NCBI GenBank assembly: GCA_905235825.1
Contig: CAJONH010000179.1
Span: 1 to 12,793 of the forward strand
DNA from: Candidatus Gastranaerophilales bacterium
GTDB taxonomy: Bacteria > Cyanobacteriota > Vampirovibrionia > Gastranaerophilales > Gastranaerophilaceae
Direction: 5' to 3'
DNA: 12,793 nt
In this document: positions 7,138 to 12,793 of the stretch, piece by piece
How the letters are laid out: the number at the start of each line of letters is the position of its first letter
Position numbering within the stretch: position 1 is the stretch's first letter
Made by a program: the position numbers and the translations under genes
Notes under the pieces: model-generated
Databases searched by the model: none
What the model was told of the DNA's origin: nothing
Seen by the model: only the letters and a program-made list of their open reading frames with translations

Positions 7138-7961
7138 TACAAACTTAACCAGTAATCTTTTAAAAGTTTTGTATCACTCTCTATATTCGGGCTTTCACAA
7201 ACCAAAGCACCTTTAACATCAAAATTTTTTAAAACTTTTAATAAGTCCTTATAATTCATATCGCTTTCTTCAAGAATTAAATGATTTTTCTCACCTTTTG
7301 CCCCATATTCAATACCGGCTAAATGCATGTGCATATCTTGCAGAGAATTATTTCCCAACTCATTTGCATAAAATTCAAGCATTTTTGAAAATTCATCATA
7401 AGTATTGTAAATGCCGTTATTACGAGCATGTATATGTGCAAAATCAATGCAGGGCATAACATTTTTAAATTCTTTTGAAAGTTTTACTATTTCTTCTAAT
7501 GTACCCCATTGAGTACCTTTTCCCGTAGTTTCGGGACGGACAAAAATGTTAATGCCTTCACTGTCAAGCACCTGCATAATTTTTTCAGTGGATTTATATA
7601 CGGTATTATAAACATCCTGAACAGAACCGCCCATATAAAAAGCAGCATGATAGGTTATACTGTAAGCACCAATATTCTGCCCCATTCTTGCCGTTTCAAT
7701 GATACGCTGCACACTTGCTTCAATTTTTTCTTCTTCTTTAGAATTTAAATTGATATAATACGGACCATGACAAGTAACAACATGATTTTTGGCGAACTCG
7801 GAAACCAAATTTTGATTAACATCAGTCATTCTGACACCGTGAACAAACTCAACTTCCAAACCGTCAAGATTTAATTCATCAATTGCGGCGAGTCCTTTTT
7901 TATATCCTTTTCCGTCGGACACTAAAGGTAAACCCGCCGTTAAAAAATTAAGTTTATCCAC
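7137..7961 (-). CDS. endonuclease IV-like / xylose isomerase-like TIM-barrel metalloprotein
   Basis: The 274-residue product has the AP-endonuclease-2 TIM-barrel fold, with nearly all metal positions of endonuclease IV. Counting from the GTG start these are H65 (CHGPYYINL), H105 (ITYHAAF), E144 (RPETTGKGTQ), D173 and H176 (CIDFAHIHAR), H211/H213 (MHMHLAGIEYG), H227 and E256 (CESPN). The text around HLAGIEYG and KNHLILEESD is like the archaeal-type branch called deoxyribonuclease IV more than E. coli Nfo. A role in cutting abasic sites is the family expectation; a sugar-phosphate isomerase role is the alternative. A longer in-frame ATG at 8078 exists but would overlap the upstream gene by 125 bp. 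GTG 7961 gives an 8-bp overlap and has AAGGAG 12 bases upstream, so I chose it. The gene is coupled to its neighbours on both sides. Confidence 0.75.
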   Translation of the reverse strand: MDKLNFLTAGLPLVSDGKGYKKGLAAIDELNLDGLEVEFVHGVRMTDVNQNLVSEFAKNHVVTCHGPYYINLNSKEEEKIEASVQRIIETARMGQNIGAYSITYHAAFYMGGSVQDVYNTVYKSTEKIMQVLDSEGINIFVRPETTGKGTQWGTLEEIVKLSKEFKNVMPCIDFAHIHARNNGIYNTYDEFSKMLEFYANELGNNSLQDMHMHLAGIEYGAKGEKNHLILEESDMNYKDLLKVLKNFDVKGALVCESPNIESDTKLLKDYWLSL

Positions 7962-8901
7962 TGTATAAAATTTCTCCTTTTTTGGGATTAATTCTTTCAA
8001 TAAAATCTCTGCCCGTAGACATAAATAAAGCACCGTATTGAATTGATTCAATTTCCAATATGCCGTCGCCGCAGGCAACTTTTAAACTGTTATTTGTATC
8101 ACAAATAGTACCCGGAGGATAATTATGATTTTCTCTTATTACATAGGCGGAATTAATTCTTAACGTTATACCGTTGTATGTTGTTAAAGCACCGATAAAA
8201 GGATTTAAAGCTCTTATAAATCGTTCGACTTCTTCTGCTGATTTTGTCCAATCTATATAAATATTTCTTTTTTGTAAAGAAAGAGTACATGCTTTTTTGT
8301 ATTCTCCGTCTTTTGGCTGAGGACGCCTCGGGAACTGATGTGTTTCATAATAATCAAGAGCTTCTGCTAACATTGCCGCACACATTTGATTTGTTCTATG
8401 AAATAATGTTCCCATTGTTTCATTTAAATACAAATTAAAAGTATATTGAGAAATTATATCTCCGGTATCAAATCCTTCATCCATATAATGTAAAGTTATT
8501 GCAGATTTGTCTTCTCCATTTATTATGACATGAGAGTATGGATTACCGCCTCTGTAATCAGGCAATTTAGACGGATGTAAATTTATAAAACCGTCTTTTG
8601 TCAATTTTAAAAGTTCTTTAGGTAATTTTTTATTAAAAGAAGCTACTACACCTAAATCAGCATTAAGATTTTTTATTCTTTGCAAAAATCCGTTATCATT
8701 TAAACTGTTATTATAATCTATTATTTCATACCCCAAGCCTTGTGCCGTATCAACCAGAAGCTGGTAAGTAGGTTCATATTTAGGCGGAGGCACAACACCT
8801 ACAATATTTATTCCCTTAGATGCCAATTTGCCAAGACAAACCAATGCCATATCCGGCATACCAACAAATAATATTCTTTTTTTATACTTTTTATATGTCA
8901 T
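7954..8901 (-). CDS. formyltransferase of the methionyl-tRNA formyltransferase family
   Basis: The 315-residue product has the full two-domain layout of Fmt. An N-terminal Rossmann formyltransferase domain (about 9-190) carries the catalytic triad N107, H109 (INLHPSKLP) and D145 (EGFDTGDI). A C-terminal OB-fold-like domain (about 205-310) contains IDWTKSAEEVERFIRALNP, as in true Fmt. The length equals E. coli Fmt (315). The substrate loop, however, reads HPSKLPDYRGGNPYSHVI rather than the usual HGSLLPxxRGaaPI, and the N-terminal PDxPxGR segment is replaced by VVPPPKYEPTYQ. It may therefore formylate something other than Met-tRNA (an amino sugar or a carrier-bound amine). It uses 10-formyltetrahydrofolate by family knowledge. 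It is the first gene of the operon and overlaps the next by 8 bp. A GGGTAA ribosome site lies nine bases before the ATG. No def gene is adjacent. Confidence 0.8.
   Translation of the reverse strand: MTYKKYKKRILFVGMPDMALVCLGKLASKGINIVGVVPPPKYEPTYQLLVDTAQGLGYEIIDYNNSLNDNGFLQRIKNLNADLGVVASFNKKLPKELLKLTKDGFINLHPSKLPDYRGGNPYSHVIINGEDKSAITLHYMDEGFDTGDIISQYTFNLYLNETMGTLFHRTNQMCAAMLAEALDYYETHQFPRRPQPKDGEYKKACTLSLQKRNIYIDWTKSAEEVERFIRALNPFIGALTTYNGITLRINSAYVIRENHNYPPGTICDTNNSLKVACGDGILEIESIQYGALFMSTGRDFIERINPKKGEILYSG
7974..7979 (-). promoter_or_regulatory. ribosome site AAGGAG deciding the GTG start at 7961
   Basis: AAGGAG on the minus strand lies inside the end of the formyltransferase gene, 12 bases before GTG 7961. 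The spacing is a little long, but no other in-frame start nearby has a better site. Confidence 0.55.
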
Positions 8902-8919
8902 AACTAATTACCCGAATTT

Positions 8920-8928
8920 ATTATAACA
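8920..8928 (-). promoter_or_regulatory. extended -10 promoter of the formyltransferase operon
   Basis: The minus strand reads TGTTATAAT (8928-8920), a perfect extended -10, without a clear -35. The predicted start is near 8913, leaving a leader of about a dozen bases that just includes the GGGTAA ribosome site. Confidence 0.5.
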
Positions 8929-8966
8929 AAAACATGCTATTTATATTAGAGGTTTATATACAAATT

Positions 8967-8992
8967 TACACCACTAAATATATTTTGGTGTA
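8967..8992. promoter_or_regulatory. inverted repeat TACACCA-N12-TGGTGTA, possible operator
   Basis: Perfect 7-bp arms at 8967-8973 and 8986-8992 lie in the divergent region between the formyltransferase operon and the SGNH gene. The right arm overlaps the expected -35 zone of the rightward promoter. This spacing suits a dimeric regulator; which one is unknown. Confidence 0.5.
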
Positions 8993-9010
8993 TAAATAAT
9001 TGTATATAAT
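8983..9010 (+). promoter_or_regulatory. promoter of the SGNH-like gene
   Basis: A perfect -10 TATAAT (9005-9010) lies 19 bases before the ATG at 9030. The best -35 (TTTTGG, 8983-8988, 16-bp spacer) is poor and falls on the inverted repeat, which suggests regulation by the protein binding there. Confidence 0.4.
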
Positions 9011-9029
9011 AAAAATGGAGCTGTATTGA

Positions 9030-10019
9030 ATGAAACTTATAAAAGTTATATCTATAAATATTATAATTTTTATATTGTGTATAATTTCTATTGAATTTAT
9101 TACATATAAAAAACAATTAGCCATAGAACATAATCATATTGCACTTGAACGCAAAGGATTTTTTTTTAATTCACTTACTTTACCTTTAAAAAATTTTAAA
9201 CAAGGAATGTTAGCAGCAGAAAATTATAATTCAAATTCCAAAAGAATTTGGTTTAGAGTTTTAGATAATAAATACAACCGAGATATAAATATAAACAAAA
9301 AATCAATACTTTTGTATGGGTGTTCCTTTGCTGTAGGTGTAGGTTTAGATGACAATAAAACTTTTGAATATTTCCTTCAAAAATATTCAAAAAGAAAAGT
9401 TTATAACAGAGCATTGGCAGGTTATGGGATACAGCACATGCTTTATGCTGTAAGAAATAATTTAAATATATTAGAACAGAAAGAAGATTTTATAACTCCT
9501 GAATATGCTGTTTATTTGTTTATAGAAAATCATATAAAAAGACTTTACAGACCTAATGATTATTTTGATTTATATTTAATGTTTTATAAATGGAATAATG
9601 ATAAAACCGATTTAATCGAATTTTCCGAAAAGGATATTTTATATTGGCATTCATATTATTTACGGAATATGTATTTAAAAAAATATGAAAAATCATTCAT
9701 TTATACATATAATGGGAGCATTGTCCTTACTGATGAAATGGCAGATTATACATCAATGTTTTTTATACAAGCAAATAAAGAATTGAAAAAACATTTTCCT
9801 AATATTAAATTTATTATTTTTGTCTATGACGGCGATAGATGTATGAGAAAAATAAAACAAAAATTAGAAAATGAAGGTATTAAAATAGTCTATTTATCCG
9901 AATTATCAAAAATAAATTATAAAAATAAAAAATATCTGCAAGATGATATGATACACCCTAACGAGAAAGTTTGGGAAATAGTTACTCCTTTATTTATAAA
10001 GGAAACAAAGATATTATAA
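9030..10019 (+). CDS. membrane-anchored SGNH/GDSL hydrolase-like protein
   Basis: The 329-residue protein begins with one hydrophobic segment (about 4-24, ISINIIIFILCIISIEF) that should anchor it in the inner membrane with the rest outside. The soluble part carries SGNH blocks: LLYGCSFAVG (94-103) with nucleophile S99, RALAGYG (127-133) with the block II glycine, LFIENH (163-168) with a possible block III asparagine N167, and DDMIHP (305-310) with D306 and H309 as the catalytic pair. Such single-anchor SGNH proteins commonly add or remove acyl groups on envelope polysaccharides; the substrate here is unknown. A GGAG ribosome site sits nine bases before the ATG. It is transcribed alone, divergent from the formyltransferase operon, and followed by a strong hairpin at 10071-10114. 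Confidence 0.75.
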   Translation: MKLIKVISINIIIFILCIISIEFITYKKQLAIEHNHIALERKGFFFNSLTLPLKNFKQGMLAAENYNSNSKRIWFRVLDNKYNRDININKKSILLYGCSFAVGVGLDDNKTFEYFLQKYSKRKVYNRALAGYGIQHMLYAVRNNLNILEQKEDFITPEYAVYLFIENHIKRLYRPNDYFDLYLMFYKWNNDKTDLIEFSEKDILYWHSYYLRNMYLKKYEKSFIYTYNGSIVLTDEMADYTSMFFIQANKELKKHFPNIKFIIFVYDGDRCMRKIKQKLENEGIKIVYLSELSKINYKNKKYLQDDMIHPNEKVWEIVTPLFIKETKIL

Positions 10020-10070
10020 GCAGGCATGGCAGACTTTTATTACGCAGAGTGGTAAAACCATAAATAAATC

Positions 10071-10114
10071 ACATAAAAATGTCTTGCATTAATAACAATG
10101 CAAGACATTTATGT
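10071..10114. terminator. strong hairpin, likely bidirectional terminator
   Basis: AAATGTCTTGCATT (10077-10090) pairs perfectly with AATGCAAGACATTT (10097-10110) around an AATAAC loop. The pairing extends to 10071 and 10114 with a two-A bulge. It lies between the ends of the rightward SGNH gene and the leftward small ORF. On the minus strand the stem runs into TTTTT, as in an intrinsic terminator; the plus-strand side lacks a T-tract. Confidence 0.65.
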
Positions 10115-10135
10115 ATATATATAAAAATATCTGTA

Positions 10136-10204
10136 TTAGATATTCAATAAAACCATTGTATTAAATTTTTTACGTCTGTTTATAAAATTAAATAATGCTT
10201 TCAT
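10136..10204 (-). CDS. candidate small ORF encoding a basic 22-residue peptide
   Basis: ATG at 10204 (minus) opens a 22-codon frame ending TAA at 10138-10136. The peptide begins MKALFNFINRRKKFN and ends hydrophobic (MVLLNI), so it is short, basic and possibly membrane-associating. Its ribosome site, AGAGG seven bases before the ATG, is as good as those of the large genes in this window. About 22 bases after the stop begins a strong hairpin with a T-tract on this strand, giving a self-contained ribosome site-ORF-terminator unit. A -10-like TATATT run exists upstream, but no sure promoter. It could be a small toxin, a leader or regulatory peptide, or a decayed gene remnant. No family is recognised. 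Confidence 0.45.
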   Translation of the reverse strand: MKALFNFINRRKKFNTMVLLNI

Positions 10205-10266
10205 TTTATACCTCTTTCTTATATATATAAAATATAAAACTTCTTTAAAATTGTCTTTATTTTATT

Positions 10267-10292
10267 AAATTGTTAATTTTTTGTAACAATTT
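10267..10292. promoter_or_regulatory. perfect inverted repeat AAATTGTTA-N8-TAACAATTT, possible operator
   Basis: The 9-bp arms 10267-10275 and 10284-10292 are exact complements. The site lies between the small minus-strand ORF and the rightward promoter of the unknown gene, so one protein bound here could control both. The TTGT/ACAA outer bases loosely recall dimeric HTH operators, but no regulator can be assigned. Confidence 0.5.
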
Positions 10293-10331
10293 GATAAATT
10301 TTAACTAAAAAAACTAAAGTATTATTTTTAT

Positions 10332-10361
10332 TTGCCGATATAAAAATTGTATTAGTATGAT
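10332..10361 (+). promoter_or_regulatory. promoter of the unknown 175-residue gene
   Basis: -35 TTGCCG (10332-10337), an 18-bp spacer and -10 TATGAT (10356-10361) predict a start near 10368 and a leader of about 40 bases containing GGAG and AAAGG tracts. Confidence 0.5.
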
Positions 10362-10408
10362 GGACAGTTTTAATATTAAGTGGAGAATCTTTCTGAAAGG
10401 TTATAAGA

Positions 10409-10936
10409 ATGAATATTGATGTTAATATGAACGAAATAAATGCTGTTGAAAAAATTATATCAGATATATTGGTTGAAAAAGATTTTAATCAAATGAACCA
10501 CATCGTCAATCAAAAAAAGAACAGTGTAAATTCTCAATTTTTATTTCCGAATATAAATGTAGGAGATAATACCGGATTTATAGCAGTGAAAAAAAATTCA
10601 ATAAAACCTTATATAAAAGTTATGACAGAAGAAGAATTTTTTGAAATAATGGAAGCCTCAGAAAAAGGGATATCATCAAAAAGCGGAAGATATCAAGAAC
10701 ATCTGTACGGATGTTATATGCAGGCATTAAAAAATAATGATGAAGGTTATATTTCAGATGTTTTGAATATGGCACTGGAATTTAAAACAAATATGGAAAA
10801 TTTAAAATCTTTAATTGAAGATAAAACCTTTGCAAAAGAATGGCGTAAAGATTTCGGCAGCGAATCTGCGATAGAAGTATTAAAACGCAAAGGAAATATG
10901 AGGATAGTTAATATTATAAAAGAAAGGGCAAAGTAA
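10409..10936 (+). CDS. hypothetical protein, unrecognised family
   Basis: I do not recognise this 175-residue protein. It has no signal peptide or membrane segment and is probably cytosolic. The first third is Asn/Lys-rich (MNEINAVEKIISDILVEK, then NQKKNSVNSQ). A short beta-like stretch (about 52-72, GFIAVKKNSIKPYIKVM) is followed by a mainly helical, charged C-terminal half (TEEEFFEIMEASEKG, YGCYMQALKNN, VLNMALEFKTNMENLKSLI, KEWRKDFG, EVLKRKGNMRIVNIIKERAK). A helical partner-binding role would fit, but no function is claimed. AAAGG eight to nine bases before the ATG supports the start. It has its own promoter and a strong terminator right after it, so it is a single-gene transcript. An inverted repeat upstream suggests control shared with the divergent small ORF. 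Confidence 0.7.
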   Translation: MNIDVNMNEINAVEKIISDILVEKDFNQMNHIVNQKKNSVNSQFLFPNINVGDNTGFIAVKKNSIKPYIKVMTEEEFFEIMEASEKGISSKSGRYQEHLYGCYMQALKNNDEGYISDVLNMALEFKTNMENLKSLIEDKTFAKEWRKDFGSESAIEVLKRKGNMRIVNIIKERAK

Positions 10937-10953
10937 AATTAAATAGTTTTGTG

Positions 10954-10982
10954 AAGAAGCGGCTAAGCCGCTTCTTTTTTTA
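10954..10982 (+). terminator. intrinsic terminator
   Basis: AAGAAGCGGC (10954-10963), loop TAA, GCCGCTTCTT (10967-10976) and a following T run make a textbook rho-independent terminator 18 bases after the stop of the unknown gene. It is the most G/C-rich stem in the window. It excludes GTG 10951 as a sensible start for the next gene. Confidence 0.92.
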
Positions 10983-10991
10983 TTTTATAAA

Positions 10992-11000
10992 TGTTATAAT
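10992..11000 (+). promoter_or_regulatory. extended -10 promoter directly after the terminator
   Basis: TGTTATAAT (10992-11000) is a perfect extended -10 identical to that of the formyltransferase operon. It predicts a start at about 11007, only a few bases before ATG 11011, hence a nearly leaderless mRNA. The -35 zone falls on the T-tract of the terminator. Confidence 0.45.
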
Positions 11001-11010
11001 CAAACGAAGT

Positions 11011-12567
11011 ATGATAAAAAAATTTTTGTTTGTTATAACCATTTTTATATTTAGTATAGGCTTATGTTATTTTAATAATACAATGCCCGATTTAGACCTG
11101 TGGGCAAGACTTATTGCAGGTGAATATATTGTTGAAAATTTAGCCGTACCAAAACACGATTTTTGGTCTTATACACCTACTCATCCTTGGTATGACCACG
11201 AATGGGGTGCAAGTGTCATTTTTTATCTTGTATTAAAAATTTTCGGAAGCAACGGGTTAATTATTTTCAAAGGAATTTTAACTGCTTTAACTTTATTATT
11301 TTGTTATAAAACCGTTGAAATACGAAAACCGACGTCATCAATTCCATACAATATATTTTATTATGCATTTATGTTATGGATTGTTTCCATTTCACTAGGG
11401 CCCGTTGTAAGATGTCTGCTTTTCACTTGCCTGTTCTTTTCGATATTTATATATATACTTGAAAGATACAGAATAAAAGGCGGAAAATGTCTTATTTTAC
11501 TGCCATTTTTAATGGTATTATGGAGCAATATCCACGGAGGGTGTATAAGCGGATTAGGGTTAATTGCTATATATATCATAGGAGAATTTTTAAACGGAAA
11601 ATCGATTAAACCCTATATTTTAACTTTATCAGGATGTATTATCGCTTTATTTATAAATCCTTACGGTTTTGAATATGTTCGTTTTCTGTTTTATGCAGGA
11701 CTAATGAAAAGACAATATATATTTGAATGGGCAAGTCCTTTTGCATTAGTTAATCTGAAAGGTTATATCAGATACAAAGTTTATTTAGCCATTCTTTTAA
11801 TAATACAAATTACATATATAATAAAAAATAAGATTAATTTCAAAAGTCTTGATAAAACAAAACTGCTGGTAATACTGGCAATGATATACTTATCCGTAAC
11901 AAGTTCAAGACATATTACATTTTTCGTTTTTACGGCAGGAACACTATTATACGAAGAATTTTATTTTCTTCTTAATCAAATAAAATTTCAAAATAAAGAT
12001 ATAAATGACTCTTTATGTCTTTTTAAAGACATTTGTATATATGTGTTTCTTTTAATTATTTCATTACCCGTAATATTATCAAGTAAAAATCAGGTAATAA
12101 TAACAAATTCGGAATATCCGGGATTTGCTGTTGAATTTGTGAAAATAAATAATATAAAAGGGAATTTATTTATTAATTTTGATTGGGGCAGTTATGCCGC
12201 ATATAAGTTATATCCCCATAATTTGGTTGTAATGGACGGACGATATGAAGAAGTTTATAACCCCGATTTATTAATTCAGTTAAAAAACTTTCATCTTGTA
12301 CAAAATGATTGGTATAAAATTATAAGAGATTATAAAACGGATGTAATGATAATTGAAAAAAAATATCGTGTATATGAGGCAATTTCAATACATCCTGATT
12401 GGGTAAAAGTTTTTGAAAATAATTTATCTGCCGTATTTGTACCGAGAAAAAATCTGAAAGACAAATATTTATTGCCTGTACCTTATGCCGAATATTATAA
12501 TGCCAATGTTTTTAAAACAGATATTAACAAAACTGTTTTAAAAAACATACATTCACAAATTAAATAA
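11011..12567 (+). CDS. multi-spanning GT-C-like membrane protein
   Basis: The 518-residue protein has a long array of hydrophobic segments (roughly ten, from 4-20 through about 355) and a soluble C-terminal domain (about 360-518). The first outer loop has D27-L-D29-L-W and then HDFWSYTPTHPWYDHEW (49-65). This Asp/Glu-containing loop after the first membrane helix is typical of GT-C glycosyltransferase-fold proteins using lipid-linked sugars. Later landmarks are NIHGG (173-177), NPYG (216-219), SSRHITFF (298-305) and, after the last helix, FDWGSYAAYKLYP (390-402) and DGRYEEVY (409-416), a combination I associate with a widespread uncharacterised bacterial membrane family. Sugar transfer to an envelope polymer or protein is inference. 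ATG 11011 is chosen because the longer frame (GTG 10951) starts inside a terminator hairpin. The ribosome site is weak, fitting a leaderless mRNA. Confidence 0.7.
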   Translation: MIKKFLFVITIFIFSIGLCYFNNTMPDLDLWARLIAGEYIVENLAVPKHDFWSYTPTHPWYDHEWGASVIFYLVLKIFGSNGLIIFKGILTALTLLFCYKTVEIRKPTSSIPYNIFYYAFMLWIVSISLGPVVRCLLFTCLFFSIFIYILERYRIKGGKCLILLPFLMVLWSNIHGGCISGLGLIAIYIIGEFLNGKSIKPYILTLSGCIIALFINPYGFEYVRFLFYAGLMKRQYIFEWASPFALVNLKGYIRYKVYLAILLIIQITYIIKNKINFKSLDKTKLLVILAMIYLSVTSSRHITFFVFTAGTLLYEEFYFLLNQIKFQNKDINDSLCLFKDICIYVFLLIISLPVILSSKNQVIITNSEYPGFAVEFVKINNIKGNLFINFDWGSYAAYKLYPHNLVVMDGRYEEVYNPDLLIQLKNFHLVQNDWYKIIRDYKTDVMIIEKKYRVYEAISIHPDWVKVFENNLSAVFVPRKNLKDKYLLPVPYAEYYNANVFKTDINKTVLKNIHSQIK

Positions 12568-12584
12568 AAAAACTTCTTTTTATT
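12563..12584. terminator. possible weak A/T hairpin between convergent genes
   Basis: AATAAAAA-AACTTC-TTTTTATT overlaps the stop of the GT-C-like gene, in the 15-bp gap before the convergent XRE gene. It has no G/C pairs in the stem, so termination is only a possibility. Confidence 0.25.
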
Positions 12585-12793
12585 AATAAATATTTTTTAA
12601 TAAATCGTTTATATCAATACCAAGAACAATAGCAATATCGGATACTATAAAAACAGAAGGAGTTTGAATTGAACGTTCTATTAGACTCATTGTGCTTTTA
12701 CTTATGCCTATTTTATCGGCTAAATCTGCTTGAGAAAGGTTTTTACGATTTCTTTCGGCTCTTATATTATTTGCTAATATAGTATTTCGTTTA
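12583..12793 (-). CDS. XRE-family transcriptional regulator, C-terminal fragment at the right edge
   Basis: Reading the minus strand from the right edge gives 69 residues and a stop at 12585-12583; the start lies outside the window. The sequence is a clear Cro/cI-type helix-turn-helix (HTH_3): NNIRAERNRKNLSQADLADK, then IGISKSTMSLIERSIQTPS, then IAIVLGIDINDLLKNIY. The recognition helix is around STMSLIERS. The protein ends directly after the HTH domain, so unless a long N-terminal part exists it is a small single-domain regulator, as in many antitoxins and phage repressors. It converges on the GT-C-like gene with a 15-bp gap. Nothing here identifies its target. Confidence 0.85.
   Translation of the reverse strand, partial: KRNTILANNIRAERNRKNLSQADLADKIGISKSTMSLIERSIQTPSVFIVSDIAIVLGIDINDLLKNIY

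Larger units (their letters stand above)
10020..10408. other. 389-bp interval: hairpin, small minus-strand ORF, inverted repeat, divergent promoter
   Basis: No long gene is present. From left to right: a short G/C-richer patch right after the SGNH stop (about 10018-10060), a strong hairpin (10071-10114), a 22-codon minus-strand ORF (10136-10204), a perfect 9-bp inverted repeat (10267-10292), and a rightward promoter (10332-10361) for the next gene. Confidence 0.6.

Noticed and set aside
7509..7748. 79-codon plus-strand frame
   Set aside because: It is antisense within the TIM-barrel gene, without start signals.
7962..8078. N-terminal extension of the TIM-barrel gene from ATG 8078
   Set aside because: It would overlap the formyltransferase gene by 125 bp and adds residues foreign to the fold. 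GTG 7961 with AAGGAG fits better.
8244..8438. 64-codon plus-strand frame
   Set aside because: It is antisense within the formyltransferase gene, without start signals.
10018..10114. tRNA or structured RNA gene
   Set aside because: The G/C-richer patch does not fold into a cloverleaf and lacks T-loop and D-loop signatures; the hairpin is better read as a terminator.
10951..11010. GTG 10951 as start of the GT-C-like gene
   Set aside because: The first codons would be the stem of a rho-independent terminator, and the promoter for ATG 11011 lies after them.
11361..11579. 72-codon minus-strand frame
   Set aside because: It is antisense within the GT-C-like gene, which has coherent membrane segments there.
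1..12793. CRISPR array, insertion sequence or prophage
   Set aside because: No regularly spaced repeats, transposase, integrase or structural phage genes are seen. The HTH regulators alone do not justify a mobile-element call.

Overview
This 12.8 kb window is strongly AT-rich bacterial chromosome, with standard-code genes, good Shine-Dalgarno sequences and densely packed operons. Several features point to a Gram-negative-type anaerobe: a cobalamin-dependent methionine synthase without its reactivation domain, a Crp/Fnr-type regulator, a heptosyltransferase-like (GT9) enzyme, a Sec-exported protein and SGNH and GT-C-like envelope proteins. My best guess is a gut Melainabacteria/Gastranaerophilales-type lineage. 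That placement is inference from base composition and protein flavour; there is no marker gene here to prove it.

Layout, left to right. (1) 1-81 (-): the first 27 codons of an unidentified gene running off the left edge. (2) 82-388: a regulatory-looking divergent intergenic region with a hairpin, an 11-bp-spaced direct repeat and a 20-bp A/T palindrome. It leads into a small tandem-HTH protein (389-841, +). (3) 845-3523 (-): metH, convergent with the HTH gene at a 3-bp gap. (4) 3625-4617 (+): a GT9-like glycosyltransferase, divergent from metH. (5) 6437-4668 (-): a secreted protein immediately followed by a Crp/Fnr-family regulator, with stop and start codons abutting. (6) 8901-6625 (-): a tightly overlapping three-gene operon of a formyltransferase, an endonuclease IV-like TIM barrel and an Sfp-type phosphopantetheinyl transferase. 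(7) 9030-10019 (+): a membrane-anchored SGNH hydrolase-like protein. (8) 10020-10408: a 389-bp interval holding a strong hairpin, an unlisted 22-codon small ORF on the minus strand and a perfect inverted repeat. (9) 10409-10936 (+): an unknown 175-residue protein ending in a textbook intrinsic terminator. (10) 11011-12567 (+): a multi-spanning GT-C-like membrane protein. (11) 12583-12793 (-): the C-terminal 69 residues of an XRE-type regulator running off the right edge.

How the genes fit together. There is no single large system. The window mixes housekeeping metabolism (methionine synthesis, carrier-protein activation, possibly DNA repair), envelope and polysaccharide functions (GT9, SGNH, GT-C-like, secreted protein) and four DNA-binding or regulatory elements. 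The least explained parts are the 10020-10408 interval with its small ORF and divergent unknown protein, the structured leader of the tandem-HTH gene, and the formyltransferase/TIM-barrel/PPTase operon.

Two start sites should differ from the longest open frame. The TIM-barrel gene starts at GTG 7961. The GT-C-like gene starts at ATG 11011, because its longer frame begins inside a terminator hairpin.
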